From: MR-S7 sp000400995
GTDB lineage: Bacteria; Pseudomonadota; Gammaproteobacteria; Burkholderiales; Burkholderiaceae_C
NCBI RefSeq assembly: GCF_045291395.1
Contig: NZ_CP152342.1
Span: 4,278,001 to 4,342,000 of the forward strand
Length of the DNA stretch: 64,000 nucleotides
Direction of reading: 5' to 3'
The notes under the pieces were generated by a model. The model was given only the letters and a program-made list of their open reading frames with translations. It was not told the origin of the DNA and ran no database searches. The position numbers and the translations under genes are program-made. Shown one piece after another: positions 16,293 to 24,264 of the stretch (its first letter is position 1; each line of letters opens with the position of its first letter).

Positions 16293-17699
16293 TCAGCGAT
16301 GGTAGGCCGTTTCGCCGTGGGAGCTGATGTCCAGGCCCTCGCGCTCGGCGTCTTCGGAGACGCGCAGGCCCATGAGCAGGTCGGCGATCTTGTAGGCGAT
16401 GAAGGACACGACGCCCGACCACACGATGGTGAACAGCACGCTCTTGACCTGGATCCACACTTGCGCACCAATAGCGAAGTCTGCGCCCTGCACGCCGCCC
16501 AGGCTGGGCGCAGCGAACACGCCGGTCAGGATGGCGCCCACGATGCCGCCCACGCCGTGCACGCCGAACACGTCGAACGCGTCGTCGGCGCCCAGCATGC
16601 GCTTGAGGCCGCCCACACCCCACAGGCACACCAGGCCGGCGATGAGGCCGATCACGATGGAGCCCATGGGGCCGACGAAGCCCGCGGCGGGCGTGACGGC
16701 CACCAGGCCCGCCACGGCGCCGGAGGCAGCGCCCAGCATCGAGGCCTTGCCCTTGTGCAGCGCCTCGCCGGCGATCCACGACAGCGTGGCGGCGGCGGTG
16801 GCAAGCACCGTGTTCACGAAGGCCAGGCCGGCAGCGGCGTTGGCGGCACCGGCGGAGCCGGCGTTGAAGCCGAACCAGCCCACCCACAGCAGCGATGCGC
16901 CCACCATGGTCAGCGTCAGCGAGTGGGGCGTGAACGCTTCGCGGCCGAAGCCGATGCGCTTGCCCACCAGGTACGCACCCACCAGGCCCGCGATACCGGC
17001 GTTGATGTGCACCACGGTGCCGCCCGCGAAGTCCAGCGCGCCGTCGGCGCCCAGCAGGCCGCCGCCCCAGACGATGTGGGCCATGGGCACATAGCTGAAG
17101 GTGAACCACAGCAGCGCGAAGATCAGCACGGCGGAGAACTTGATGCGCTCGGCGAACGAGCCCACGATCAGCGCCACGGTGATGGCCGCGAAGGTGCCCT
17201 GGAACGAGACGAACACGTACTCGGGAATGGTCGCCAGCGCGCCGAAGGTCTCCATGTTCACGCCCTTGAGGAAGACCTTGGCGAAATCGCCGTAGAACTT
17301 GCCTTCGCCCGAGAACGCCAGGCTGTAGCCGTAGAGCGACCACAGGACGGAGATCAGCGAGAAGATCACGAACACCTGCATGAGCACCGACAGCATGTTC
17401 TTGCTGCGGCCCAGGCCGCCGTAGAACAGTGCCAGGCCTGGGATGGTCATGAGGATCACGAGCAGTGTGGAGGTGAGCATCCAGGCGGTGTCGCCCGAGT
17501 CGATCTTGGGCGGGGGCGCCTCAGCCGCGGGCGCTTCGGCGGCGGGTGCCACAGCCGGTGCGGCCGTTTCGGCGGCGGGCGCGGCAGCGGGTGCAGCGGC
17601 GGCGGCGGCTTCGGGCGCCGCGGGCGCCTGCGCCAGCGCGGCGGTGCCGCCGGCCAGCAGGCTCATGCCGAGCAACAGGGAAGCAAGCAGTTTTTTCAT
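16293..17699 (-). CDS. amtB: Ammonium transporter AmtB
   Basis: Inner-membrane ammonium channel of the Amt/Mep/Rh family, 468 aa, with eleven expected membrane helices. It begins with a signal-like segment (MKKLLASLLLGMSLLAGGTA), then an unusual Ala/Pro/Glu-rich low-complexity stretch of about 45 residues before the first core helix (DTAWMLTSTLLVILMTIPGL). The pore twin-histidines are in VVHINAGIAG and FGVHGVGGIVG. It lies 22 bases after glnK, with which it works: PII protein docks on AmtB to block uptake when nitrogen is plentiful. A strong terminator follows. Expression is probably under the sigma-54 promoter upstream of torF. Confidence 0.96.
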   Translation of the reverse strand: MKKLLASLLLGMSLLAGGTAALAQAPAAPEAAAAAAPAAAPAAETAAPAVAPAAEAPAAEAPPPKIDSGDTAWMLTSTLLVILMTIPGLALFYGGLGRSKNMLSVLMQVFVIFSLISVLWSLYGYSLAFSGEGKFYGDFAKVFLKGVNMETFGALATIPEYVFVSFQGTFAAITVALIVGSFAERIKFSAVLIFALLWFTFSYVPMAHIVWGGGLLGADGALDFAGGTVVHINAGIAGLVGAYLVGKRIGFGREAFTPHSLTLTMVGASLLWVGWFGFNAGSAGAANAAAGLAFVNTVLATAAATLSWIAGEALHKGKASMLGAASGAVAGLVAVTPAAGFVGPMGSIVIGLIAGLVCLWGVGGLKRMLGADDAFDVFGVHGVGGIVGAILTGVFAAPSLGGVQGADFAIGAQVWIQVKSVLFTIVWSGVVSFIAYKIADLLMGLRVSEDAEREGLDISSHGETAYHR

Positions 17700-17721
17700 G
17701 GCATTTCTCCGTTGCGGTAGG

Positions 17722-18060
17722 TCAGAGGGCTTCCTTGCCCGTTTCGCCAGTGCGGATGCGCACGACCTGTTCGAGGTCGGCCACGAAGATCTTCCCGTCG
17801 CCGATCTTGCCGGTGCGGGCCGAGCCCTCGATGGCTTCGATGGCACGCTCGACGAGGTCATCGGACACGGCGGCCTCGATCTTCACCTTGGGCAAGAAGT
17901 CCACGACGTATTCAGCGCCGCGGTACAGCTCGGTGTGGCCCTTCTGGCGCCCGAAGCCCTTCACCTCGGTCACGGTGATGCCCTGCACGCCGATGTCGGA
18001 GAGCGCCTCGCGCACCTCGTCGAGCTTGAAGGGTTTGATGATGGCGGTGACCATTTTCAT
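17722..18060 (-). CDS. glnK: Nitrogen regulatory protein P-II
   Basis: PII signal protein of 112 aa, full length. It starts MKMVTAIIKPFKLDEVREAL; the T-loop GRQKGHTELYRGAEY carries the uridylylation site Tyr51; the C-terminal signature is TGKIGDGKIFVADLEQVVRIRTGE. It senses 2-oxoglutarate and ATP/ADP and is uridylylated by GlnD. Linked to amtB, this copy is of the GlnK type that binds the transporter, although GlnB-like proteins are nearly identical. It is the middle gene of torF-glnK-amtB. Confidence 0.96.
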   Translation of the reverse strand: MKMVTAIIKPFKLDEVREALSDIGVQGITVTEVKGFGRQKGHTELYRGAEYVVDFLPKVKIEAAVSDDLVERAIEAIEGSARTGKIGDGKIFVADLEQVVRIRTGETGKEAL

Positions 18061-18081
18061 GATCGGCTCCTTGGAAATCGG

Positions 18082-18813
18082 TTAGAGGGTCTTGGTGAGC
18101 GTGAGGATCAGGCGCGCCTTGTTCGCGTCGCCGAAGAAGCCCTTCTTGTTGGCGCCCGCCACCATGGCCGACAGCGACAGGCCGTCGCCGAAGTCGTAGG
18201 CGCCGCCCACGCTGTAGTCGACGTAGTTGGGCACGCCGAGGTCCTTGATGTCGCTGGCGAAGCGCGTGAAGCCCACGGCGGCCTTGAGCGTGACCGAGGG
18301 CGCCACCTCCTGCGCGAAGGCCAGGTTCAGGTAGCCCGTATTGCGCCCCTTCAGGCTGGAGGTCTTGGCGCCGGCCCAGCCGAAGTAGTCCTTGGAGACG
18401 GTGTGCGAATACTTGGCCGTGAGCGGCCCGAAGGTGGCCGCGCCGTACAGCTCGGTGGTGTTGCCGTTGGTGTTGCCGGGGTAGACGTAGGTGAGCGCGC
18501 CCACGTCCAGGTCCACGTCGCCGGCCTTGAACTTGTAGCCGCCGTAGAAATCGACCTCGACCGAGTTGCCGTCCAGCCAGTCGACGCTGGAGTTCCAGTT
18601 GCCCACGTAGAAGCCGCTCTCGCCGAAGGTGTAGTCGAAGCCGCCCTGGATGGCCGGGTTCACGCCCTTGATGCGGTTCACGTCCTGGTCCTGGCCGCGA
18701 AACTTGTAGTTGCTGGTCAGCGACACGTTGGCCGTCAGTTCGGCGCTCGCCAGGGTGGGCACGACCGCAGCGGCCAGCGCCAGGCTCAGGGACTTCAGGG
18801 ATGCAGGGGACAT
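18082..18813 (-). CDS. torF: TorF-family outer-membrane porin-like protein
   Basis: Predicted outer-membrane beta-barrel of the TorF family (TIGR02001-type), 243 aa with a signal peptide ending ASA|ELTANV. Typical strands include NVSLTSNYKFRGQDQD, IQGGFDYTFGESGFYVGNWN, SSVDW and VEVDFYGGYKF, and the protein ends in an amphipathic strand (ARLILTLTKTL). GGAGGAACC precedes the ATG at 18813. It is the first gene of the glnK-amtB operon, which suggests a role in passage of a nitrogen source across the outer membrane under nitrogen limitation; this is inference, since no substrate has been assigned to the family. Confidence 0.9.
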   Translation of the reverse strand: MSPASLKSLSLALAAAVVPTLASAELTANVSLTSNYKFRGQDQDVNRIKGVNPAIQGGFDYTFGESGFYVGNWNSSVDWLDGNSVEVDFYGGYKFKAGDVDLDVGALTYVYPGNTNGNTTELYGAATFGPLTAKYSHTVSKDYFGWAGAKTSSLKGRNTGYLNLAFAQEVAPSVTLKAAVGFTRFASDIKDLGVPNYVDYSVGGAYDFGDGLSLSAMVAGANKKGFFGDANKARLILTLTKTL

Positions 18814-18854
18814 GGTTCCTCCGGGATGTGTTGAAAGCGGATGCATCCCTGCAA

Positions 18855-18870
18855 TGCATGGAGCGTGCCA
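18855..18870 (-). promoter_or_regulatory. Sigma-54 (RpoN) promoter of torF-glnK-amtB
   Basis: On the minus strand TGGCACGCTCCATGCA matches the -24/-12 consensus (TGGCACG, four bases, TTGCA) with one mismatch and exact GG-to-GC spacing. It lies about 40 bases before the torF start. A GCACCA half-site at 18925-18930 could be part of an NtrC enhancer, but no full palindrome is seen. NtrC control of this operon is expected from known biology. Confidence 0.8.
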
Positions 18871-18950
18871 GGCGCCGTTGCCGCTACATTTGGCGACATG
18901 CGTGCACGGGAGCAGGTCCATCGCGCACCAGATTGGGGAGAGTCCGCGCA

Positions 18951-20486
18951 ATGAGTCTTGCTTTGGTGCAAAGCCGCGCCCTGATGGGCCTGCAGGCGCC
19001 CGCAGTCACCGTCGAGGTGCATCTGGCCAATGGCCTGCCCAGCTTCACGCTGGTGGGTCTGGCCGAGATCGAGGTGAAGGAGGCGCGCGAGCGCGTGCGC
19101 TCCGCGCTGCAGAACGCGGGGCTGGAGTTCCCCTCGAACAAGAAAATCACCGTCAACCTCGCCCCCGCCGACCTGCCCAAGGACTCGGGCCGGTTCGACC
19201 TGCCCATCGCCCTGGGGCTGCTCGCGGCCAGCGGCCAGATCGATGCCGCGCGGCTGGCGGGCTGGGAGTTCGCGGGCGAGTTGTCGCTGTCCGGCCAGCT
19301 GCGGCCGGTGCGCGGCGCGCTGGCCACGGCGCTGGCGCTGCGCGCCCAGGAACAGCCTGCGCGCATGGTGCTGCCGCTCGGCAGCGCCGAGGAGGCCGCG
19401 CTGGTGCCCGGCACCGAGATCTACGGCGCACGCCACCTGCTGGACGTGGTGCGCCAGTTCCTGCCCGTGGACCCCGGCCCCGATACCCAAGCCGATGGCT
19501 GGCAGCGCCTGCAGTCCACGCCGCCGCCCATGCCCGCCAGCGGCCCCGACCTCGCCGACGTGAAAGGCCAGACCGCTCCCAAGCGCGCGCTGGAGATCGC
19601 CGCCGCCGGCGGCCACGGCCTGCTGCTGGTGGGCCCGCCGGGCTCGGGCAAGTCCATGCTGGCCCAGCGCTTCGCCGGTCTGCTGCCGCCCATGGACGTG
19701 GAGCAGGCGCTGGAAAGCGCCGCCATCGCCAGCCTGGCCGGGCGCTTCACGCCCGCGCAATGGATGCAGCGCGCCACCGCCAGCCCGCACCACACGAGCA
19801 GCGCCGTGGCCCTGGTGGGCGGCGGCTCGCCGCCGAGGCCCGGCGAGATCTCCCTGGCCCACGAAGGCGTTCTGTATCTGGACGAATTCCCCGAGTTCGC
19901 CCGCAGCGCGCTGGAGGCGCTGCGCGAGCCGCTGGAGACCGGCCGCATCACCATCGCCCGCGCGGCGCAGCGCGCCGAGTTCCCCGCGCGCTTCCAGCTC
20001 ATCGCCGCCATGAACCCCTGCCCGTGCGGCTTCGCGGGCTCCACCCAGCGCGCCTGCCGCTGCACGCCTGACCAGGTCGCACGCTACCAGGGCAAGCTGA
20101 GCGGCCCGCTGCTCGACCGCATCGACCTGCACGTGGAAGTGCCCGCCCTGCCCCCGCAGGAGCTGCTGCACGCCCCGCCGGGCGAGGCCAGCCATGCCGT
20201 GCGCGCACGCGTGGCTGCCGCGCGCGAACGGGCCCTGGCGCGCCAGGGCAAGCCCAACCACGCGCTGCAGGGGCAGGAGATCGACACACACCTGGCACTG
20301 CAGGACGCCGCCGCGCAGTTCCTGCAGACCGCCGCCACGCGCCTGGGCTGGTCGGCGCGCAGCACGCACCGGGCGCTGAAGGTGGCCCGCACCATCGCCG
20401 ATCTGGCGGGCAGCGACATGGTGGGCACGGCCCACGTGGCCGAGGCCGTGCAGTACCGGCGCGTGCTGCGGGGCACGTCGCCATAG
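18951..20486 (+). CDS. comM: ComM/YifB-family Mg-chelatase-like AAA+ ATPase
   Basis: AAA+ ATPase of 511 aa. ComM is a hexameric helicase that promotes branch migration during natural transformation, so it acts in the cytosol on incoming DNA. The N-terminal ChlI-like domain reads SLALVQSRALMGLQAPAVTV and LPSFTLVGLAEIEVKEARER; Walker A is GPPGSGKSM, Walker B is LYLDEFPEF, and the Mg-chelatase segment has AAMNPCPCG. The C-terminal domain contains TRLGWSARSTHRALKVARTI. The length fits the family. It starts 138 bases from the divergent torF gene. Confidence 0.95.
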   Translation: MSLALVQSRALMGLQAPAVTVEVHLANGLPSFTLVGLAEIEVKEARERVRSALQNAGLEFPSNKKITVNLAPADLPKDSGRFDLPIALGLLAASGQIDAARLAGWEFAGELSLSGQLRPVRGALATALALRAQEQPARMVLPLGSAEEAALVPGTEIYGARHLLDVVRQFLPVDPGPDTQADGWQRLQSTPPPMPASGPDLADVKGQTAPKRALEIAAAGGHGLLLVGPPGSGKSMLAQRFAGLLPPMDVEQALESAAIASLAGRFTPAQWMQRATASPHHTSSAVALVGGGSPPRPGEISLAHEGVLYLDEFPEFARSALEALREPLETGRITIARAAQRAEFPARFQLIAAMNPCPCGFAGSTQRACRCTPDQVARYQGKLSGPLLDRIDLHVEVPALPPQELLHAPPGEASHAVRARVAAARERALARQGKPNHALQGQEIDTHLALQDAAAQFLQTAATRLGWSARSTHRALKVARTIADLAGSDMVGTAHVAEAVQYRRVLRGTSP

Positions 20487-20500
20487 ACGCAGCCTTGCGG

Positions 20501-21301
20501 CTACGCCAATGCGTCGGTGATCGGCTTCATGTTCTCCGCGCAGGCGTGCAGGGCGGGCACGATGCGCCGCTCCACTTCTTCCGTCGTCCAGGGCTCGCCG
20601 ATGGAGGTCACGTTGAGTCCGACCGTGCTCCACCCCGTGGCACTGGGCAAGGCGATGGCAGCACCGAACAATCCGTGCACCAGTTCGGAATTGACGAAGC
20701 TCCAACCGCGTTCGCGGATACGCGACAGCTCCTGATGGAGGCTCGCGCGCGTCGTGACGGTATGCGGCGCGAGCCGGTTGAGCGCGCCCCCAGGCAGATG
20801 GTCCGCGAGCTGCGCGGGCGGCAATTGCGCCAGCAGCACCCTGCCCAATGAATGCGCGAAAGCAGGCAGCCGGTCGCCGGCACGCAGATCCAGCTTGATG
20901 GGCCGGTCCGCCTCGATCCGCTCGATGAACAGCACATCCGGGCCAGACAGCACGCCCAGCGCCACGCCCACCCCCATCTCGCGGGACAGCGCGAACAGGT
21001 GAGGCCGCGCCGAGGCCGCCAGGCCCAGGGAGCGGAAATAGCGGTAGCCCAGCTCGATCGACTTGGGCGCAAGCGAGAAGAAGCGGTCGCGCACCTGCAG
21101 GTAGCCCAATTCGGCCAGCGTCAGCAGGATGCGCCGCGAGGCCGGCCGCGTGATGCCCAGCCGCTCCGCGGCGGACTGGATGGTGACGCTGTGCGTCTGC
21201 TCATCGAACATTTCCAGCAACTGCAGGCCGTTGGCCAGAGCATCGAGAAATTCGCGCTTCCCTTCGTTCCCGGCAGCCGCGGCCACCCCCTTGCGTTCCA
21301 T
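20501..21301 (-). CDS. IclR-family transcriptional regulator
   Basis: IclR-type regulator of 266 aa with an N-terminal winged HTH (LDALANGLQLLEMFDEQTHS, AERLGITRPASRRILLTLAE) and an effector domain (GDRLPAFAHSLGRVLLAQLP, INLE-like patch TVGLNVTSIGEPWTTEE). It is divergent from the TauD-like dioxygenase gene, with 118 bases between the starts containing a perfect palindrome (21379-21394). It therefore most likely controls the dioxygenase-hydrolase-Bug operon in response to its substrate or product. Confidence 0.93.
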   Translation of the reverse strand: MERKGVAAAAGNEGKREFLDALANGLQLLEMFDEQTHSVTIQSAAERLGITRPASRRILLTLAELGYLQVRDRFFSLAPKSIELGYRYFRSLGLAASARPHLFALSREMGVGVALGVLSGPDVLFIERIEADRPIKLDLRAGDRLPAFAHSLGRVLLAQLPPAQLADHLPGGALNRLAPHTVTTRASLHQELSRIRERGWSFVNSELVHGLFGAAIALPSATGWSTVGLNVTSIGEPWTTEEVERRIVPALHACAENMKPITDALA

Positions 21302-21378
21302 ACGTTCTCCCGGTTCACCGCCGCGTGCACGGCGCGCAGCGCGTTTGACAGCCTAACCCAATGCCGATAGAGTTATTA

Positions 21379-21394
21379 GCGAACATTTGTTCGC
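21379..21394. promoter_or_regulatory. Palindromic operator between iclR-type and tauD-like genes
   Basis: GCGAACA and TGTTCGC form a perfect seven-base inverted repeat with a two-base spacer, 26 bases before the dioxygenase start and in an AT-richer stretch. Size and place fit an IclR-family operator; binding is inferred. Confidence 0.6.
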
Positions 21395-21419
21395 CATTCA
21401 TTGATCGGAGACAAACCCC

Positions 21420-22265
21420 ATGCAGATTTCCCCGCTTTCCGAGCGATTCGGCGTTGCCATCGACGGCATCGACCTGGGCAGCGCGCTGGACCCGGAGGCG
21501 TTCGACCGCCTGCACCGGCTGTTCGTGGACCACAAGCTGGTGTGCTTCAAGAACCAGTCGCTGTCAGCCGAGGCGCAGATCGCTTTCAGCCGCCGCTTCG
21601 GCCCCCTGGAAGTCCACATCCTGTCGCAGTACAACCACCCGGAGCATCCCGAAATCTTCCGTCTGTCCAACCGCGTCGTGGATGGCAAGCCCATGGGTAT
21701 TTCGGATGGCGGCTCCTACTGGCACTCCGACCTGGCGTTCCAGGAACAGCCGGCCAAGGCCACCATCCTGAACGCGCTGGAAATCCCGCCCGAGGGCGGC
21801 GACACGCTGTTCGTGAACATGGAGGCTGCCTATGAAGCCCTCTCCGACGAATGGAAGCAACGGCTGCAGGGGCTGCAAGCCGTCCACCGCTACCGCCGCA
21901 GGCAAACCACCGACGGGCAAAGCACCCAGGTCGAGCTGAACGACGCGCAGAAGAACCAGACCCCCGACGTGGTGCACCCGCTGATTCGCACCAACCCCGA
22001 CACGGGCCGCCAATCCATCTTCGCGCACAAGGGCATGACGGCCGAGATCGTGGGCCTGCCCCGTGAGGAAAGCGACCGCATCCTGGACTTCCTGTTCGAG
22101 CACACGGTCCAGCCGCAGTTTCGCTACGACTTCCGCTGGAGCCCCGGCGACGTGGTGATGTGGGACAACCGCTCCACCATGCACAGCGCCACCACGCGCG
22201 ACCTGCCGCCCGGCCAGTACCGCAGCCTGTACCGCACCACGGTGCGCGGCGAGCGCCCCATCTGA
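21420..22265 (+). CDS. TauD/TfdA-family Fe(II)/2-oxoglutarate dioxygenase
   Basis: Non-haem iron dioxygenase of 281 aa. Metal ligands are seen as His102 and Asp104 in YWHSDLAF and His255 in NRSTMHSAT; a 2-oxoglutarate-binding arginine lies in YRSLYRTT. The family hydroxylates taurine, alkyl sulfates, 2,4-D and similar compounds, releasing the leaving group; the substrate here is unknown. It is the first gene of a plus-strand set with an alpha/beta hydrolase (11 bases downstream) and a Bug protein. GGAG lies about 10 bases before the ATG. Confidence 0.93.
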   Translation: MQISPLSERFGVAIDGIDLGSALDPEAFDRLHRLFVDHKLVCFKNQSLSAEAQIAFSRRFGPLEVHILSQYNHPEHPEIFRLSNRVVDGKPMGISDGGSYWHSDLAFQEQPAKATILNALEIPPEGGDTLFVNMEAAYEALSDEWKQRLQGLQAVHRYRRRQTTDGQSTQVELNDAQKNQTPDVVHPLIRTNPDTGRQSIFAHKGMTAEIVGLPREESDRILDFLFEHTVQPQFRYDFRWSPGDVVMWDNRSTMHSATTRDLPPGQYRSLYRTTVRGERPI

Positions 22266-22276
22266 GCACCAGCCGC

Positions 22277-23158
22277 ATGCACTCCGTGGCAACGCAGCAC
22301 CTGCACATCGACGGCTTCCGCCTTGCCGATGGCACGGCCGTGGACCTGCGGCTGGCCTACACGCGCTGCGGCCCCGAGGATGCTCCTGCCTACCTGATCC
22401 TGCACGGCTATGCGGGCAGCCACCATGCCCTGGCCCCGCATCCTGACGCGATTGATGGCGGCTGGGCCGCGGCCTGGGCCGGTCCGGGCCGGGCCCTGGA
22501 CACGGACAGCGTGCAATCGCTGACCGTGAACCTGCCAGGCTCCGCCTACGGCTCCTGCTGGGAGGGCGCACCGCACACCCACGCAAGCGTGGAGGGCATG
22601 GCGCAGGCCATCGCCCGGCTGCTCGACCACCTGGGCATAGCGCAATTGGCGGGCGCCATCGGCTACTCCTTCGGCGGCTACGTCGCGCAACAGCTCAAAG
22701 CCAGCCACCCCGGGCGAGTGCGCCGGGTGCTGGGGCTGTGCACCGCGCCCCGCGGGCGCGGCAACCCGGACGAGCTCGCGTTCCTGCGCGGGCTCACCGA
22801 TGCCGCCGCACGCGTGGACTTCCGCCGGTCCGTCCTGCTGCGCGCCGGCGTGCGCGAATGGGCACAAGACCATGGAGACGCCGCGCTCGCGCGGGAATGG
22901 CAAGCCGTCGACCGATGGGCACTGCAATTCGATGCGGCCGCGCTGTGGCGCCTGCGCGCCGCGGCGCTCGGCTTCGCGCTGGAGCGCAGCCCGGACTGCA
23001 CCACCCTGCTCTACGCCTCTTCCGATGCCCTGTTCCCTCCTCCTGTCCCCCTGCCCGCCCATGCAGCCGTGGTGAACACCCGCTACGGCCACCAGGCGCT
23101 GCTGCTCGACCCCGGCCCGTGGGTGGAACCGATACGCGCCTGGGTGCAGCACCGCTGA
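22277..23158 (+). CDS. Alpha/beta hydrolase, homoserine O-acetyltransferase (MetX)-like
   Basis: Alpha/beta-fold protein of 293 aa. The layout resembles MetX-like acyltransferases and hydrolases: LRLAYTRCGPEDAPAYLILHGYAGSHH, then SVQSLTVNLPGSAYGS, and the nucleophile elbow GYSFGGYVAQQ; a terminal histidine lies in RYGHQALLLDP. The ATG at 22277 follows the dioxygenase stop by 11 bases. In this operon it may hydrolyse the product of the dioxygenase or carry out an acyl transfer; MetX function proper is unlikely because the protein is short and the context is catabolic. Confidence 0.82.
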   Translation: MHSVATQHLHIDGFRLADGTAVDLRLAYTRCGPEDAPAYLILHGYAGSHHALAPHPDAIDGGWAAAWAGPGRALDTDSVQSLTVNLPGSAYGSCWEGAPHTHASVEGMAQAIARLLDHLGIAQLAGAIGYSFGGYVAQQLKASHPGRVRRVLGLCTAPRGRGNPDELAFLRGLTDAAARVDFRRSVLLRAGVREWAQDHGDAALAREWQAVDRWALQFDAAALWRLRAAALGFALERSPDCTTLLYASSDALFPPPVPLPAHAAVVNTRYGHQALLLDPGPWVEPIRAWVQHR

Positions 23159-23208
23159 CCCTCCCCTTTTCCCCGCAAGCCCCACTTCACAAAAAGACGA
23201 GACAAACC

Positions 23209-24183
23209 ATGAAGCTCCTCCGCAGAACCCTGCTCGCCCTCCTGCCCCTGTCCACGCTGCTGGCGCCCTCGGGTGCTGGCGCCCAGGCCCCGGCCTGGCC
23301 CACCAAGCCGGTGCGCATCATCGTGGCCTATCCACCGGGCGGCGCCACCGACATGCAGGCCCGTCTGGTCGGCCAGCGCCTGTCCGAGAAATGGAAGCAG
23401 CCCGTCATCGTGGAAAACAAGCCCGGCGGCAACACCGTGATCGCCACCGACGCGGTGGCCAAGGCCGCCCCCGACGGGCACACGCTGCTGCTCACCGCCA
23501 TGCCGTTCGCGCTCAACCCCATCCTGATGGACAAGCTGCCCTACGACTCGGCCCGCGACCTGGCGCCCGTCACCGTGCTCACCACCATTTCCAACGTGCT
23601 GGTGACCGCTCCTGAAACGGGTATCCGCAGCGTGCAGGACCTGATCGCGCGCGGCAAGGCGGAGCCGGGCTCCATCTCGTTCGCCTCGACCGGGCTGGCC
23701 ACGTCCACCCATCTGTCGGGCGAGCTGTTCTCCAGCATGGCAGGCGTCCAGCTCACGCATGTGCCCTACAAAGGCAGCGCGCCGGCGCACCAGGATCTGC
23801 TGAGCGGCCGCGTGAAGATCATGTTCGACAACGGCGTGCTGCAGCACATCAAGTCGGGCCGGGTGATTGCGCTGGGCGTGACCTCGGCCAAGCGCCTGCC
23901 CTGGCTGCCCAACGTGCCCACCATCGCGGAGCAGGGTCTGCCGGGCTATGAGGCGTCGGCCTGGTACGGCATCTTCGCTACCGGCGGCACGCCGGCCGAC
24001 GTGGTGCGGCAGCTGGCGGCCGACATCACCACCGCGATCCGGGCTCCCGACATGGAGCCCAAGCTGGAGGGCATCGGCGCCACCGCCGGCGGCGGCACCC
24101 CCGAGGAATTCCGCCGCTTCCTGGCACAGGAAACCACCCGCTGGGGCCAGCTGGTACGCGAGCGCAACATCCGCGTGGAGTAG
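23209..24183 (+). CDS. Bug-family substrate-binding protein
   Basis: Bug/TctC periplasmic binding protein, 324 aa. The signal peptide (MKLLRRTLLALLPLSTLLAP, cleavage near GAGAQA) is followed by TKPVRIIVAYPPGGATDMQAR, AAPDGHTLLLTAMPF and VPYKGSAPAHQDLLSGRVKI. It closes the TauD-like dioxygenase operon and would bind that pathway's substrate in the periplasm. No TctAB genes are nearby. Confidence 0.94.
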   Translation: MKLLRRTLLALLPLSTLLAPSGAGAQAPAWPTKPVRIIVAYPPGGATDMQARLVGQRLSEKWKQPVIVENKPGGNTVIATDAVAKAAPDGHTLLLTAMPFALNPILMDKLPYDSARDLAPVTVLTTISNVLVTAPETGIRSVQDLIARGKAEPGSISFASTGLATSTHLSGELFSSMAGVQLTHVPYKGSAPAHQDLLSGRVKIMFDNGVLQHIKSGRVIALGVTSAKRLPWLPNVPTIAEQGLPGYEASAWYGIFATGGTPADVVRQLAADITTAIRAPDMEPKLEGIGATAGGGTPEEFRRFLAQETTRWGQLVRERNIRVE

Positions 24184-24264
24184 CCACGCTCTGCAGCACG
24201 GGAGCGAGCGGTACAGTAGCGGCCCACGCTCGCGCCAAAGGCGTGCCTCCCAAGGAGCCTCTCC

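Noticed and set aside
22277..23158. Homoserine O-acetyltransferase MetX
   Set aside because: The protein is shorter than MetX and lies in a dioxygenase/Bug operon; only fold-level similarity can be claimed.
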